Positions 1-11,269 of a DNA stretch of 64,000 nucleotides are shown here, piece after piece (position 1 is the first letter of the stretch; each line of letters opens with the position of its first letter). The translations under genes were made by a program, and so were the position numbers. Source of the stretch: Diaporthe sp. PMI_573 (lineage: Eukaryota > Ascomycota > Sordariomycetes > Diaporthales > Diaporthaceae); the NCBI GenBank assembly GCA_021399435.1, contig JAJTUP010000012.1, forward strand, positions 124,001 to 188,000, given 5' to 3'. The notes beneath the pieces were generated by a model, which did not search any database, was not told the origin of the DNA, and saw only the letters and a program-made list of their open reading frames with translations.

Positions 1-3000
1 GCGCCTCAGACTACTGGGCAAAGTAGCAACCTGCGTGGAGGTTGTGGTGTGTGGGTCGAGTCATGCAGCCAACCGCTTCAGCCTGCGTGTTCGAGATGCA
101 GCGGATCTCAAGCCCCTCATTGGAAGGGTCACCCGGCTAATGCGTTCTTGATTTGCAGAATCCGTTCCTACTGTGGCTGGATCCCACATGTCCATGTTTA
201 GGCCGATGCCCAGGCTGTCGCCCCGAGAAGAAACATCCGGCCCGGGAGAGGTAAGTCGGCCCCCATCAAACAACGCATCGAACGAAGCGCCGCTGACGTG
301 ATCAAATGCAGAAATGCACACATTGTGGCAAGGCTGAAGAAATCGGTTTCCTCGCAGTTTGTGAGTCGTGCGACCATGCTTACCACGGCGCTTGCTTGGA
401 TCCGCCTTTGAAAGCAAAGCCCGACTCGGAATGGAACTGCCCCAGATGCCTCGTCGGTGACGGCCAATTTGGCTTCGAGGAAGGCGGACTGTATTCATTA
501 CGTCAATTCCAAGAGAAGGCTGCGGATTTCAAGCAGGGATATTTCGAGAAGCGCATGCCATTCGATCCTGTACTGGGCTGCGCCAGACCGGTCACTGAGG
601 ATGACGTTGAGCGCGAGTTTTGGCGCTTAGTCACCGATGTGGACGAGGAGGTACAGGTCGAATACGGCGCTGACATCCACTGCACTACACATGGATCTGG
701 ATTCCCGACTGTCGAGAAGCACCCTAACAACCCGTACTCATCCGACCCGTGGAACCTGAACGTCCTGCCATATCATCATGAAAGCCTGTTCAGGCACATC
801 AAGTCGGACATTTCAGGAATGACTGTGCCTTGGGTGTATGTCGGCATGATATTCTCCACCTTCTGCTATCACAATGAAGATCACTATGCATACTCCGCAA
901 ATTACCAACATTTCGGCGCGACAAAGACTTGGTATGGCATCCCTGCCGAGGACACCGACAAATTCGAGAAGGCAATGAAGGAAGCCGTTCCCGAGTTGTT
1001 CGAGACAAACCCCGATCTACTATTTCAGCTCGTCACGCTACTCACTCCTGATCAGCTAAAGAAAGCCGGGGTACGTGTCTATGCTGTAGATCAGCGTGCT
1101 GGCCAGATGGTCATCACCTTCCCGTCAGCATATCATGCTGGTTTCAACCACGGGTTCAATTTCAACGAGGCGGTCAACTTTGCTCCGTGCGATTGGGAGC
1201 CTTTTGGACTGGACGGGGTCGAGCGTCTGCAGGCTTACCGACGCCAGCCATGCTTTTCCCACGATGAGCTCTTGTGGACAGCTGCGGATGGGACGATAAG
1301 CAACACCTTGACGATTCAAACGGCGAGGTGGTTAGCTCCGGCACTCGAACGGATACATCGGCGCGAATTTGCCGAGCGGGAGGACTTTATTGCAAAACAT
1401 CTCGCGGCGTCACCTCATAACTGTGCCCTTGGTGGCGAAAATGACGGAGAGCAGCCATGTCCCATTTCATTCAAAATTGACGATACGTCCGTATCGGAGG
1501 AAGAGTATTCGTGCGCGTACTGCAAGGCGTTCGCCTACCTGTCGAGATTCAAATGTTTGACATCTGGCAAGGTGTACTGTCTAATGCATGCAGGAAGCCA
1601 GCCCTGTTGCGATGCGACCCAAGAGGGTCGATACCTTGGCCAGGACCACGAATTGATATTCCGAAAGTTGGAAGAGGTCATCACTTCAACAAGCAAGAAG
1701 GTCTCCGAGAAGGCGAGTGTGCCCGAGGCATGGGAGGAGAAATACGACAAGGTGCTCGATGAGGAGGCAACCCCTTCACTAAAGACCTTGCGAAATTTAC
1801 TCAACGAAGGAGAACGCATACCGTACGAGCTCAAAACCCTACCTCTCTTGCGAGCGTTTGTTGACCGTTGTAACCGCTGGGTCGAAGAGGCAACCAACTA
1901 CACGATCCGCAAGCAACAGAACCGGCGAAAAAACGAAAAGGCCTGGCAAACCGGGCTGCGCAAGTCGATAGGCAGCGCGTATCAAGACGAAAAAGAGCGC
2001 GAGTTGCGCAAGGCTGACAACATCACCCGGCTTCTGCGTGAAGCTGAGCAGATTGGATTCGACTGTCCAGAAATACAGCTCCTCCAAGATAGGGCGGACG
2101 CGATCAGGATCTTCCAGGAGAATGCGATGAACGTGATCAGTCACCCCTCCATGCACCAAGTGGAGGCGGTTGAGGAATTGCTCGAGGAAGGCAATGGCTT
2201 CAACGTCGACCTCAAGGAGATGGACAAGCTCTCCAAGGTCCTCGACAAGCTGAAGTGGAACCAGAAGGCCAAGGCCAACCGAAGCGTTTTCATGTCTTCC
2301 CAAGAGGTCGCGGAGCTCGTCGAAGAGGCTAGGCGCAGCGGGATCGAGGCTTACAACGACCACCTCAGTTTCTATGTTGAGCAGCTCACTGCGGGCTTCC
2401 AATGGGAGAAGAAAGCGAAGGAGATCATCGACGCAGATGTCATCCATTATCCCCAGCTGGAAGCCCTTTCGCAACAAGCTATGCAGAATCTCCTCCCGGT
2501 GTCAGCAGAGGTACTGGCTCAGGTTGACCAGATTTTACACAAGCAGCGAGAGGCACTTCGACAAATCGCCGATCTGAATGCTCGGACGAGGAACAAAGAC
2601 TTCCGCAAGCGGCCTAGGTACACAGAGGTCGCCGACATCATGAAAATGGTTGAAGATCTCCAGTCGAAGCCTCCAGGTACACTCGACCTAGAGAAAGAGC
2701 AGCGGCGCCATGAGGACTGGATGCGCAAAGGCAAGAAGCTCTTCGGAAAAACCAATGCGCCGCTACACATCCTCAAGAGCCACATGGAGTATGTTTTGGA
2801 ACGGAATCTTGACTGCTTCGACATTACGAAGGACAAGCCACGCCTGCCGGCAGAGCCAGCCTCACGAGAGCCAACGCCCGAGAAGGAGAAGAACGCGGCA
2901 TACAGGTGGGACGATCCCAAGTTCAGAGAGGTATTCTGCATTTGTCGCCGGATTGAGGCAGGCATGATGATCGAGTGCGAGTTGTGTCATGAATGGTGAG

Positions 3001-4317
3001 TTCTCGTGCTCTGAGCACATCGAGAAACCGTTGTTAACCCGGCCCAGGTATCATGGCAAGTGTCTGAAGATCGCCCGCGGAAAGGTCAAGGAGGAAGATA
3101 AGTACACTTGTCCAATATGCGACTGGCGAGTGAAAATTCCTCGGGACGCGGCCAGGCCAAGGCTCGAAGACCTGCTCGACTGGGATGAGGAGATCCCCAA
3201 TCTGCCCTTCCAGCCCGAGGAAGAGACCGTCTTGAAGCAGATTATCGACAATGCCCAGACTTTCCGGAACCACATCCAGTCATACTGCAACCCCGTACTG
3301 TCCACGAGGAACGAGGCCGAGACTCAGAGATTCTACCTGCGCAAGATAGAGGGCGCCGAGATATTGCTTTCGAACGAGACCAACTTCTTCCGCCAAGAAT
3401 TGCACAAATGGCATCCCGTTGCCCCGAACCCTCCCCCAGTCATCGAAGCGTCAAAGAGCACACGCAAGCCCCGGCCTACTAAGCTGGACAAGTTGCTGCT
3501 TCAGCATGGGGTCGCCAACGTCGAGGATTTGCCAGACCACGTGAAGTCCAAGGGGTTGAGCCTGAAGCGCAAGCGTCAGAACGCTGAAATGGCCGCTCAG
3601 GCTCACCAGCAGGCTATCGCAGGATCCTCTACCGCTGGCCCCGCAACCAGTCCTGGTATCAACAGCTATGCTTCGTACTATCAGCGAAGCACATCCTCAC
3701 AACCACAGACTCCCGGGTTGTCGATCGCAAGCAGCTCTCACGCTCACCCATCACGTGGTCCCGGATCGGCATCATCTTCTACCCATCCGTTCGGGCGAGC
3801 TGACTCTAGTGGCCCGGTAATCAGGCCTGAGAACATGGATCTCGACAGTACCAATGCCAACATCCATCCTAATTTCTTCCTGCCTACCGGCGGAGGACCT
3901 CAGATCATGGCTGACAGTAGCTCTGGTCCTTCGCTCGAGGACCGTCTTCTCCGCGGCCAGCCGGAGGATTCAACGTTGAAAGACTACATGGCAACTGAAG
4001 CAGGCCAACAAAAAGCTCTCGAGATGTTGGCCAAAACCCAGGAGGGCCGACGAAAGGCCGAGGAGATCTTTGGCCCCGGTGCCTTCGACGCCGGCCGAGC
4101 GGCTATAAGTGGACAGGACGACGCCGGCATCGATGATGGCGCTGTGGACCAGATGTTTGCTGACATGGTCAATCAAGACGATGAGGACGAACTCAAGATC
4201 AAGGGGAAGGGCGCCGCTAGCAAAGGCAGCGACAGCAATAGAGATGAGGAGAAGATCACCGCCGAGAGCCTGGAGAACGAGAGAAACGGCATGGATGCAC
4301 TGCTGGACGGGGACTAG
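1..4317 (+). CDS. kdm5: KDM5/JARID1-type histone H3K4 demethylase (5' partial)
   Basis: This is the C-terminal part of a nuclear JmjC lysine demethylase of the KDM5 family, which removes H3K4 methyl groups using Fe(II) and 2-oxoglutarate. Exons seen are 159-250, 312-2995 and 3048-4317; an upstream exon probably ends near 40 at a weak donor (phase 1 fits). About 1,350 residues are visible. In order they hold a PHD finger (CTHCGKAEE, from 315), the JmjC domain with iron ligands His (870), Glu (876, in YHNED) and His (1134, in YHAGFNHG), a C5HC2 zinc finger (near 1510-1610), a long helical PLU-1-like region, and a second PHD finger split by the 52-nt intron 2996-3047 (CICRR...CELCHEW/YHGKC). The tail is disordered and acidic. 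JmjN and ARID, expected in this family, would lie left of the window. The domain order makes the assignment strong; H3K4 specificity is inferred from the family. Confidence 0.93.
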
Positions 4318-5774
4318 ATGTCCTGGACAGCTTAGTTTCGCCACATACAAGGCAAGATGAGATGTCTTTCAACTTGTCGATGGGAATGATGTTCCGCTGT
4401 TACGACCTGACTAGACGTTGATGTCGTTTTGCATGCCGGAGTTTGAGGACAAAACCACTACAACAAGGAGAGGGGGGCATGATATGCGTTTGCTTTGGTT
4501 CCATGTATTTCTTCTCCGTTTTTTTTTTTTTTGTGTCGACTCGCTTGCATCTAGAAGCCGTTTGCTCAACGGAGGGTGCGGAGAGGTCCCAGCCGGAAGA
4601 CAAGGACGAGACAGATGGGACAAGACCAGAAAAACAAAAAGAAGCAAAGGCGTTTCAGCGGCATTAGTGCAGGGATACCAACATACCATGACGAATAATA
4701 CGGTGATTTTTTCGCATCCAAAGGTGTATGGACGGATGGTCGGTTTGACAATTGGTGATGTGGGGAAAAGAAGACCTGGGGGGAAGGGTATGTGTGTGAT
4801 ATCAGACAGCGTCTTTTTTCTCTCTCTCTCAAGTGCCTCGGGGGAGATGAATACCAAACGTGTATGAATAGATATCAACCTTGCTACGACCTGACTCGGA
4901 AATGAAGATGCTTTGGTCGGCTCCATTGCAGAGTGTGTCCCCAAGGGTGAAAATGTGTTCTTGGTCGAGCCGACGGGGCTTGGGAGCTTGCCCGATTAGA
5001 CGGTGAGTTGGCGAGTTTGGCGCAGAGGAGAAGTGAGTACGCCAGGCCTTGCGGCGTTGACATGCGCTCGGCTTGTCCATGGGACGCGGGCGAATAGGTC
5101 GCTTTTTCGTGATACTTGCCGTCAGTCACAGGCCTGAAGCTGGGTCCTCTTTGGGACAGGCTTGGCTTGATTGACAGCCAAAGCTGACTGGGACCAGTGG
5201 ATGAACGCCCGCGATCCGAGGGACAGTCACAGCAGCTTGGCTTCGAGGATGAAGACCTAACTCATCTTGTCTTCTATCTGATCATCAAGTCAGGCTCGGC
5301 CGCGAGGAAAAGATTCTATCTGGACTAGCATGAAGGCATGGGCTGGGACACCAACACTATTCTGTTCTTGAATACATTATCTTCATTGTTTTTGCTTCGC
5401 TTTGCTTTGCTTTCTATTGTTTTCTTGGCTCTTCTATCTCTGCCGATGAAGGGGGCTCCGGCAGAAGTGGCTGAATCTTCGTCATAACTCCCAATACTGT
5501 GCCCTGAAGCTGCATCGTAGCTCCAAAATCCTCTCACAGAATCATGTCGTCCATCCTCGTCGCCTGGTCCACTCCATGATGCATTTCCTGTCAATACGGC
5601 ACCCCAGCCACCACAACCACCTACCAGAGATGGTCAACGGCTTTCTGGAGCCTGCGTGGTAGCCTCTGAAACAGTTGCATCAAACTCGAAATGTGGGCGG
5701 AAACAGTGAAAGCGCAGATTCAGGTCGGTGGTGATCATGCAAAGAACTCATAGCACCATCATAGAACCGATATT
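4318..5774. other. 3' UTR and intergenic region, no gene seen
   Basis: This interval separates the demethylase from the convergent large unknown gene. It has a T-rich run near 4520-4535 and CT-rich patches near 4815-4830, as in fungal 3' regions. The open frames here overlap each other in several frames with no domain, so I see no gene. Confidence 0.6.
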
Positions 5775-8231
5775 CTATTCTTCAGGGCTCTGGCTTTCGT
5801 CATCGGAGATCGATGGAGGTCCTTCATCGCCGTACTGGGAGACGAGGGATGCATCATCGTCTGAGTCTTCCACCTCTTCGACCAAGCGCTGCTCGTCCAT
5901 CTGACGGTTTCGTCGCTCGACTCTCGGGTCTTCCCCGCCTGTATTGAGATCGTAGAAAACCTCAAACACTTGCGGAGGCCGAGAAAATCTAGATACAGGG
6001 GCTTGGCTGGAGCTGGAGGGCTGGCGGCGGTCGGAGACAGAGCTCATGCCAAGGTATTCAGAGCGAAGAGACAAGCCGCGAGCTTGTTCCGGAGAGGACG
6101 GGGTATCCTCTGGAGAAGAGTTGCTGGAATCGGTTTCCTCGGGGTTGTTGACCTGGGACTCAGGTATCGCTCTGTGGAAACCGTCCCCTACGATTTCACT
6201 GATTCGCTTCCTCAGGTCACTCCCCTGCTTGCTGGCGGCCAGTTGCTTTGTGTCCTCGAATCTTCGTCTGAGGCCATCTGAGGGCTCCTTGCGTCGTAAC
6301 ATGACCTCTTTCACCTTTTTGGTCTTTCTCTTTCCCTTGGATCTCATTTTCTCCGCCTGCCTCTCTGTTTCTTCCGCCGCCTTTCTCTCTCTCTGACGAA
6401 TTATTCTGTCGAGATCAGGCCCCCTGGAAATAACACCGTAGTTTCCATTTGTTCTCTTGTACTCGAAACACTGCTCGCTCCCATTCCAGGGTCTCAACTC
6501 AGCAATCTCTGCCAGGGGGAAAGGCCGCTGGCCATGAGGGAAGATGCCGTCCCAATGCCCGTCGATTGGGACGATTCGCTCTTCATTTCCGTCGGTTATA
6601 AGCAAGGCACGACCCTTTCCTTCTAATTCAACTGGAATCTGCTGGCCGCTGTCGTCATTCGACTGGATGCCTGCCGTATCAGTCAATTGGATCTTTTTCC
6701 CCTTCTTCCGATTCTTTCTCTTCTTCCGTGCTGGCTTCGCACTGTCTGCTCCGGCTCCCCTCAGGGTGGTTTCCACTTGTTCAGGTTGCTCGACCGAGTC
6801 GTGAATCTCAACTTCGTCATCGCTCTGGTCTCTGCCAAGAGTAACGGAACTTGGGGCCGAACTCGAAAGGGATGCATTGCGGGACCTCTGCTGGTTCACA
6901 GATTCCTCTGGCGCTGCCTCGATGGAGCCGACAGGGCAAGGGTGTTGCTCCGCGGTGTATTCGCCCTTCACCGCCTCACCACTCACTTCAGAAGCAGAAT
7001 TGTGTTTCAAGATAGATGTAGTCTCCGATTTGCTCGATGGTGCAGGGGACGTGGACTGGTGAGCAGTTTCAGTGGCCTCGCAAGCAGGTGAAACGGTACT
7101 AGGAGGCTTCTCAGCTGACCGAGTAGGCAACTCAGTAATTGACAGATTAGCTTGAGAAGTCTCCGCTCCAGAGCCTGAGTGGTGAATAGAGACTGAAATT
7201 GATCGGGAGCCTTTCGAAATATCCAAGGAAGGTGAGCTGGACGGCAATGGAAGATCAGCAGACGGCACCTTTGACGTGGTGTTGTTGGCACTCGACGCAG
7301 CCGCAATAGACAGAGCCTTGAGCTTGCGGCCCTTTCTCTTTTGACTGCCATTCCTTTTCTGGCCCACTTCCAAATTCTTTGGCACATCAGCAACGCCCTT
7401 ATCCTGGGGCGCCTGATGGGTGTCGGTGGCTGGCTTCTCTGCGTCACCCGGCGCATGGACGGTCGCAGTCAGTGATCCAGTCTCTTGGAACAGATCCCAA
7501 GCCAAATTGAGGTGGTGCAGCTGCTCTCCTCCCACTAGTTCCCAATTGCAGGTTCTGGAGTTGAACATGCGAACCGACCAATTGGTCATAAGCATTGGGT
7601 AGAACGGGAAGGTGGCGAGACGCAGCTCATAGACTTCTGGGCCTTGCATGGGAACAACGCGGATAGACAAGTGGGTGAGTTCTTGGAACCCATCCAGTGC
7701 CAGTGCGATGTCCTCGAGTGCGTGCTGGTTGAATACAGGAAGGTTCTGGAAAGGGTATTTGTCGGGGAAGTGGATACGAACGCGAGCTGATCTAGTGTAG
7801 CGTTGAAAGTTGGCGTTCTGTAGCAGATTGACAATTTTATCAAGTTTGGCTTTGTTCAACTCGGTGTCGTTTGCTTTCAAATCAACAAGAACATCGAGAT
7901 CGTTGACCGAGTATATGAAACGAGTGAAGTCTGCCGAGATTCGCTTGTTGACGAGGAGCAGCCAACAGGGCAGCGCATCAATGTGATGGCGGTTCGGTCC
8001 AGACAAAGCACCCTCCATCCACTTCAGGTGCACGTTGCGGTTGACGCCGTTCTCAGAAAGGATCCAATCCAACTTGGCCTCGTCGCGACGATCACGGGAC
8101 CAAGCGAAAGAGTAAATCCTGTCTCGAATCTTCTGCAGCTGTTTGTCGGCCTGTTCATTGGAAGAAAAGAGCTTCGCGAATGGAGACTTCTGTGGCCTCT
8201 TGTCCTCGGCCGCCATGGCGTGGGGCTTCAT
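5775..8231 (-). CDS. large Ser/Thr-rich protein of unknown function
   Basis: This is a single-exon gene of about 818 residues with no catalytic domain I recognise. The frame stays open up to 8405, but I prefer the ATG at 8231 (MKPHAMAAEDK), or the one at 8216, because the extra upstream residues look like translated leader. Residues 1-250 look folded (a motif FAWSRDRRDEAKLDWIL near the start, then mixed alpha/beta with conserved-looking tryptophans). Residues 270-500 are Ser/Thr/Pro-rich and probably disordered, with basic clusters such as KKRKNRKKGKK that could be nuclear signals. A second folded patch follows (DGHWDGIFPHGQRPFPL, then RPWNGSEQCFEYKR), then a highly charged basic helix and an acidic tail. 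It converges with the demethylase and is transcribed away from the micro-ORF region at 8756-8887. Nuclear location is an inference. Confidence 0.8.
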   Translation of the reverse strand: MKPHAMAAEDKRPQKSPFAKLFSSNEQADKQLQKIRDRIYSFAWSRDRRDEAKLDWILSENGVNRNVHLKWMEGALSGPNRHHIDALPCWLLLVNKRISADFTRFIYSVNDLDVLVDLKANDTELNKAKLDKIVNLLQNANFQRYTRSARVRIHFPDKYPFQNLPVFNQHALEDIALALDGFQELTHLSIRVVPMQGPEVYELRLATFPFYPMLMTNWSVRMFNSRTCNWELVGGEQLHHLNLAWDLFQETGSLTATVHAPGDAEKPATDTHQAPQDKGVADVPKNLEVGQKRNGSQKRKGRKLKALSIAAASSANNTTSKVPSADLPLPSSSPSLDISKGSRSISVSIHHSGSGAETSQANLSITELPTRSAEKPPSTVSPACEATETAHQSTSPAPSSKSETTSILKHNSASEVSGEAVKGEYTAEQHPCPVGSIEAAPEESVNQQRSRNASLSSSAPSSVTLGRDQSDDEVEIHDSVEQPEQVETTLRGAGADSAKPARKKRKNRKKGKKIQLTDTAGIQSNDDSGQQIPVELEGKGRALLITDGNEERIVPIDGHWDGIFPHGQRPFPLAEIAELRPWNGSEQCFEYKRTNGNYGVISRGPDLDRIIRQRERKAAEETERQAEKMRSKGKRKTKKVKEVMLRRKEPSDGLRRRFEDTKQLAASKQGSDLRKRISEIVGDGFHRAIPESQVNNPEETDSSNSSPEDTPSSPEQARGLSLRSEYLGMSSVSDRRQPSSSSQAPVSRFSRPPQVFEVFYDLNTGGEDPRVERRNRQMDEQRLVEEVEDSDDDASLVSQYGDEGPPSISDDESQSPEE

Positions 8232-8755
8232 GGCTGTGGGGTGGGTTTCGATGTGAGATAAAATCCTAGAGCCAAGTGACTGATCAGCTGGATGCTGTCT
8301 CAGACCCCAAAGTGGAAGAGACGATTGAAGGAAGGTGAAGGCGAGGGTGGGGGGTTCAACGGGGAGAGGCTGGTTGTGGTGACGCTGCAGATCGATTGAC
8401 GGCAAGACCGGTGGCGAGCTTTGAGTCTGCAGCGAACATAAATGCTGGAGTGGCTGCAGTGGCTAGCTGGCCAGCTGGCTGATTCTGCCTGGGTTGTCAC
8501 CTTGGACCAGGCAGCCGATGGGATGAATTGGATGAAGAAACTCCCCGCCTTTCTGGCCACCACTGGGACACCTTGCCTGGAGGCAGTGTCCCCCGGCAAC
8601 AGTTGCCTCGAGATGCTTACCTGTGGGCCAGCCTTGCGAGACAGAGAGTCTGCCAGGCTTGGTTGCATATCCAGACGCGCTCCTTTCCTCCTTTCTTGAT
8701 TCCTCGCCGCCGCCGACAGCACGTGGTAAGGTTGGATGATTGGATGCGGTCGTAC

Positions 8756-8887
8756 TCAACAACGGCTGGCGTTCTGAGCTGCGCGTTCGGGGTCGATGAC
8801 GGGGATCATCAAGATGAGAATGCCAGCGAAGGCAAAGATTATCATGACACCCAGGATAATCAGCCATAGGAACAGGATCATGTCCAT
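8756..8887 (-). CDS. candidate 43-residue single-span membrane micro-protein or uORF
   Basis: A short reading frame on the minus strand begins ATGGACATG at 8887 and ends TGA at 8756. It encodes an almost uninterrupted hydrophobic helix of about 28 residues (begins MDMILFLWLIILGVMIIF) followed by a short polar tail ending ASRC. Such a run is unlikely by chance, but 44 codons cannot be proven coding by eye. It lies on the same strand as, and 350-650 nt upstream of, the large unknown gene, so it could be a uORF in that leader, an independent small membrane protein, or an exon of a gene whose other exons I could not find. Confidence 0.35.
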   Translation of the reverse strand: MDMILFLWLIILGVMIIFAFAGILILMIPVIDPERAAQNASRC

Positions 8888-9585
8888 CTTAGTAGGTCAT
8901 CCTGGGCTCAGCGGACGGCTGACGAGGAATACAGCGGCAGATTGTTTGATATCAATGGCTCCGGCCAAGACAGAAGAACGTATGGCTCTCAGCACCAAGA
9001 GAGCAGCCTGTTGGTCTGAGTTTGGAGACAAGACACGCAAGACAAGAGGAGGACGTTGTTTTGGAGACAACCTTAGCAGGCAGGAAGGCATAGCACGTCT
9101 AGCCAGGTACCTTTTGTCTACTACGCAGGTAGGTACAATGGAGACATGGTTTCCCTCTGCTCGTCATGCCAGCTCCTTCCCTCCCGCGCCGTCTCTCCGT
9201 CCTCCTAGGCGCAGGGACACGGTAAGGCACCGGCCTAACTCCTGCCTGCCCGGTTCAACCTGCAGAGTCCCGTCACGCTTGCTCCGAGACACGCATCACT
9301 TGCAACCACGTCAAAGGGAAGAACATCTTGCTGGGGCATTGAGCAAGGACGAGGACGGAGTGACCGATGGCATGACCAAGATTCACGGACGGCCAGGTCC
9401 ATTTAACCGTTTGAGTCTGTCGCGTCATGTCACTGAAGTCCTCAGCAGGTGAAGAGTTTGCAGGGCGGAGAACACAGATTGAACAAAACAGACATCACTT
9501 AGCCAAGGTCATTCTAACTAGGTAAAAGCTATTAGAGGAGATGGGAGCTGCCACCTTCTCGTCCAGCGAGAGTGACAAGAGACAC

Positions 9586-9605
9586 GCAAGGCAAGGCAAG
9601 GCAAG
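9586..9605. repeat. (GCAAG)4 short tandem repeat
   Basis: Four perfect copies of GCAAG follow one another, with a fifth degenerate copy (GCACG) after them. It is a simple microsatellite with no evident role. Confidence 0.8.
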
Positions 9606-9880
9606 GCACGAATGTAGATCTCAGAATGAAACTGAAGCTAGATGGAGAAAACTAGCGTCCAGAGATTAACGAAGGATCAATTTCCTCTGTGAGGACACCA
9701 TCGACATTAGAACATGTCCAACCAGTGATGCACACTTCATCGAACCAAGAACAGGTCCTGTTGTGCTGTGGTAGGGCGCCTCAGCTGACTGAGGAAAGAA
9801 GAAGAGAAAGAGAGAGAGAGCAAAAGTCGCCCCGGGATGCAGACTAAAAACGGCATGTCGTCTGGCAAACGGCAGAATTG

Positions 9881-9919
9881 CACGTGACCAGGCTTGGTAA
9901 TAGGGTGGCCTCTGATTGG
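9881..9919. promoter_or_regulatory. E-box (CACGTG) and inverted CCAAT box upstream of SDHC
   Basis: CACGTG lies at 9881-9886 and ATTGG (CCAAT on the other strand) at 9915-9919, about 235-270 nt before the SDHC start. CCAAT boxes bound by the HAP complex commonly control fungal respiratory genes, and CACGTG is a bHLH site. Function here is inferred from position only. Confidence 0.4.
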
Positions 9920-10151
9920 CTGACAGCCGCCTGGCAAGTACCGAGGATAAACGGGAGCAAGCCCAGCGGTAACTCCCTGCCGTTGAGATGCTCGGAACCT
10001 CAAGCGTGCATTCCGTCTCGTCGTCGACATCCTCCGAAACAAACCACCCACCACACTTCGATGCTGGTCACCCACTGACCATTGCCCGCTCGCGATCCCG
10101 AAGAGCAGTCATCCCACCACTTTCGGCCGACATCCACACACACATCCAGCC

Positions 10152-10848
10152 ATGATTACCTCAAGGGCAGGCCTTACGGCCGTTCGCCGGGGTGAGTTCT
10201 TAGACGTCATCCATATAGCCGATACACCTACATGCCTACCTACCCACCCACCTACCTACCCAAATGCACATGCACACCGTGCAATTGAGCCCAGCCGCGC
10301 CCATACCAGCCCATAGCTAACCACACAATGATCTCTCAGCAGCAGCAAAGCCCTCGACCTTCTTCACAGCCACCGCCCTCACGACGCCCCACCAGATCCG
10401 CTCCGCCGCGACGCAGACCATGACGCCGGCAGACGGCGACTCCATCCTGGCCAAGCAGCGCCTGCAGCGGCCCGTGTCCCCCCACCTCGAGATCTACGAC
10501 AAGAACCAGACCTACTTCGGCTCCTCCATCTGGCAGCGCTTCACGGGCATGTTCTTCACGGGGTCCCTGTACGCCTACTCGGTCGGCTACCTGGTCGCGC
10601 CCCTCGCCGGCTGGCACCTCGAGTCCGCCAGCGTCGCCGCCGCCTTCGCCACGCTGCCCTTTGCCGTAAAGGGCGGCATCAAGGTCGCCCTCGCCTGGCC
10701 CTTCGTCTTCCACGGCATCAACGGCGTCAAGCACCTCGTCAACGACTTCACCGCCAAGGGCTTCCGGAAGGCGACCATCAAGCAGAACGAGTACCTCATC
10801 TGGGGGTCGAGCACCGTCGTGGCGCTGGGCATTGCCTTCCTGCTGTAA
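10152..10848 (+). CDS. sdhC: succinate dehydrogenase cytochrome b560 subunit (SDHC/Sdh3), divergent
   Basis: This is the larger membrane anchor of mitochondrial complex II, which passes electrons from succinate to ubiquinone. Exon 1 is 10152-10191, the intron is 10192-10339 (148 nt, with a CCTACC-rich tract), and exon 2 is 10340-10848, giving 182 residues. The start MITSRAGLTAVRR is a typical presequence. The family signature follows (RPVSPHLEIY), then a SSIWQRFTG segment at the quinone site, three membrane spans, and HGINGVKHLVND whose first His (about residue 138) is the expected haem b ligand. Compared with the fungal consensus I remember (S-x-L-N-R-I-T-G and H-S-F-N-G-L-R-H-L-x-W-D), the quinone-site residues IWQ and the KHLVND end are unusual, so it may be an alternative SDHC paralogue. 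A CCAAT box lies upstream, and TAF6 converges from the right. Confidence 0.9.
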
Positions 10849-11269
10849 GATTATCGGACGGAGAAAGGGTTTGGCGGGCCAGCTGAGGTGGTGTTGGTGG
10901 GAACCTGATTGTCTTTTCTGCGCGTGTACATATGACACGCCGGGCGTGATAGGTATACAATGATTTGAAAGCAAGACTACACCTGCTTGGAACCATCACA
11001 TCATTGGTGACCTCTACTTTGTGGCTCGTGGTGCAGAATTTGTGACTTCGTGGACTGTGACGGTAACATTTTAACGGGTACGACATGTCACGAGAAGAGC
11101 ATGTGTTTTAAGCCTTTGCGCGTGCAATTTGAGAGCCTGTACGCCTTAACTGAGGTATCAAGTACTAAGCAGAGCCTTTTGTCCCTTTCCACATGCTACA
11201 ATCCTTGAACGCCATTCGCCCTCTCCTCGAGCTGCCTCCGCATGCCCTACGTAACCAGCAGGCCTCGCT
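10849..11269. other. convergent 3' intergenic region
   Basis: This short interval lies between the stops of SDHC and TAF6. Nothing beyond 3' UTR-like sequence is seen. Confidence 0.6.

Larger units (their letters stand above)
8888..10151. other. intergenic region upstream of SDHC
   Basis: I see no convincing gene here. There is a (GCAAG)4 tract at 9586-9605, an AG-rich stretch at 9795-9823, and a promoter-like block near 9880-9940 listed separately. The plus-strand frame 8796-9452 opposes the micro-ORF and has no recognisable domain. Confidence 0.55.

Noticed and set aside
8232..8405. N-terminal extension of the large unknown protein
   Set aside because: The residues are low in structure and the ATG at 8231 or 8216 has better context.
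10336..10974. 212-residue minus-strand frame over SDHC
   Set aside because: It is the antisense shadow of the SDHC exon.
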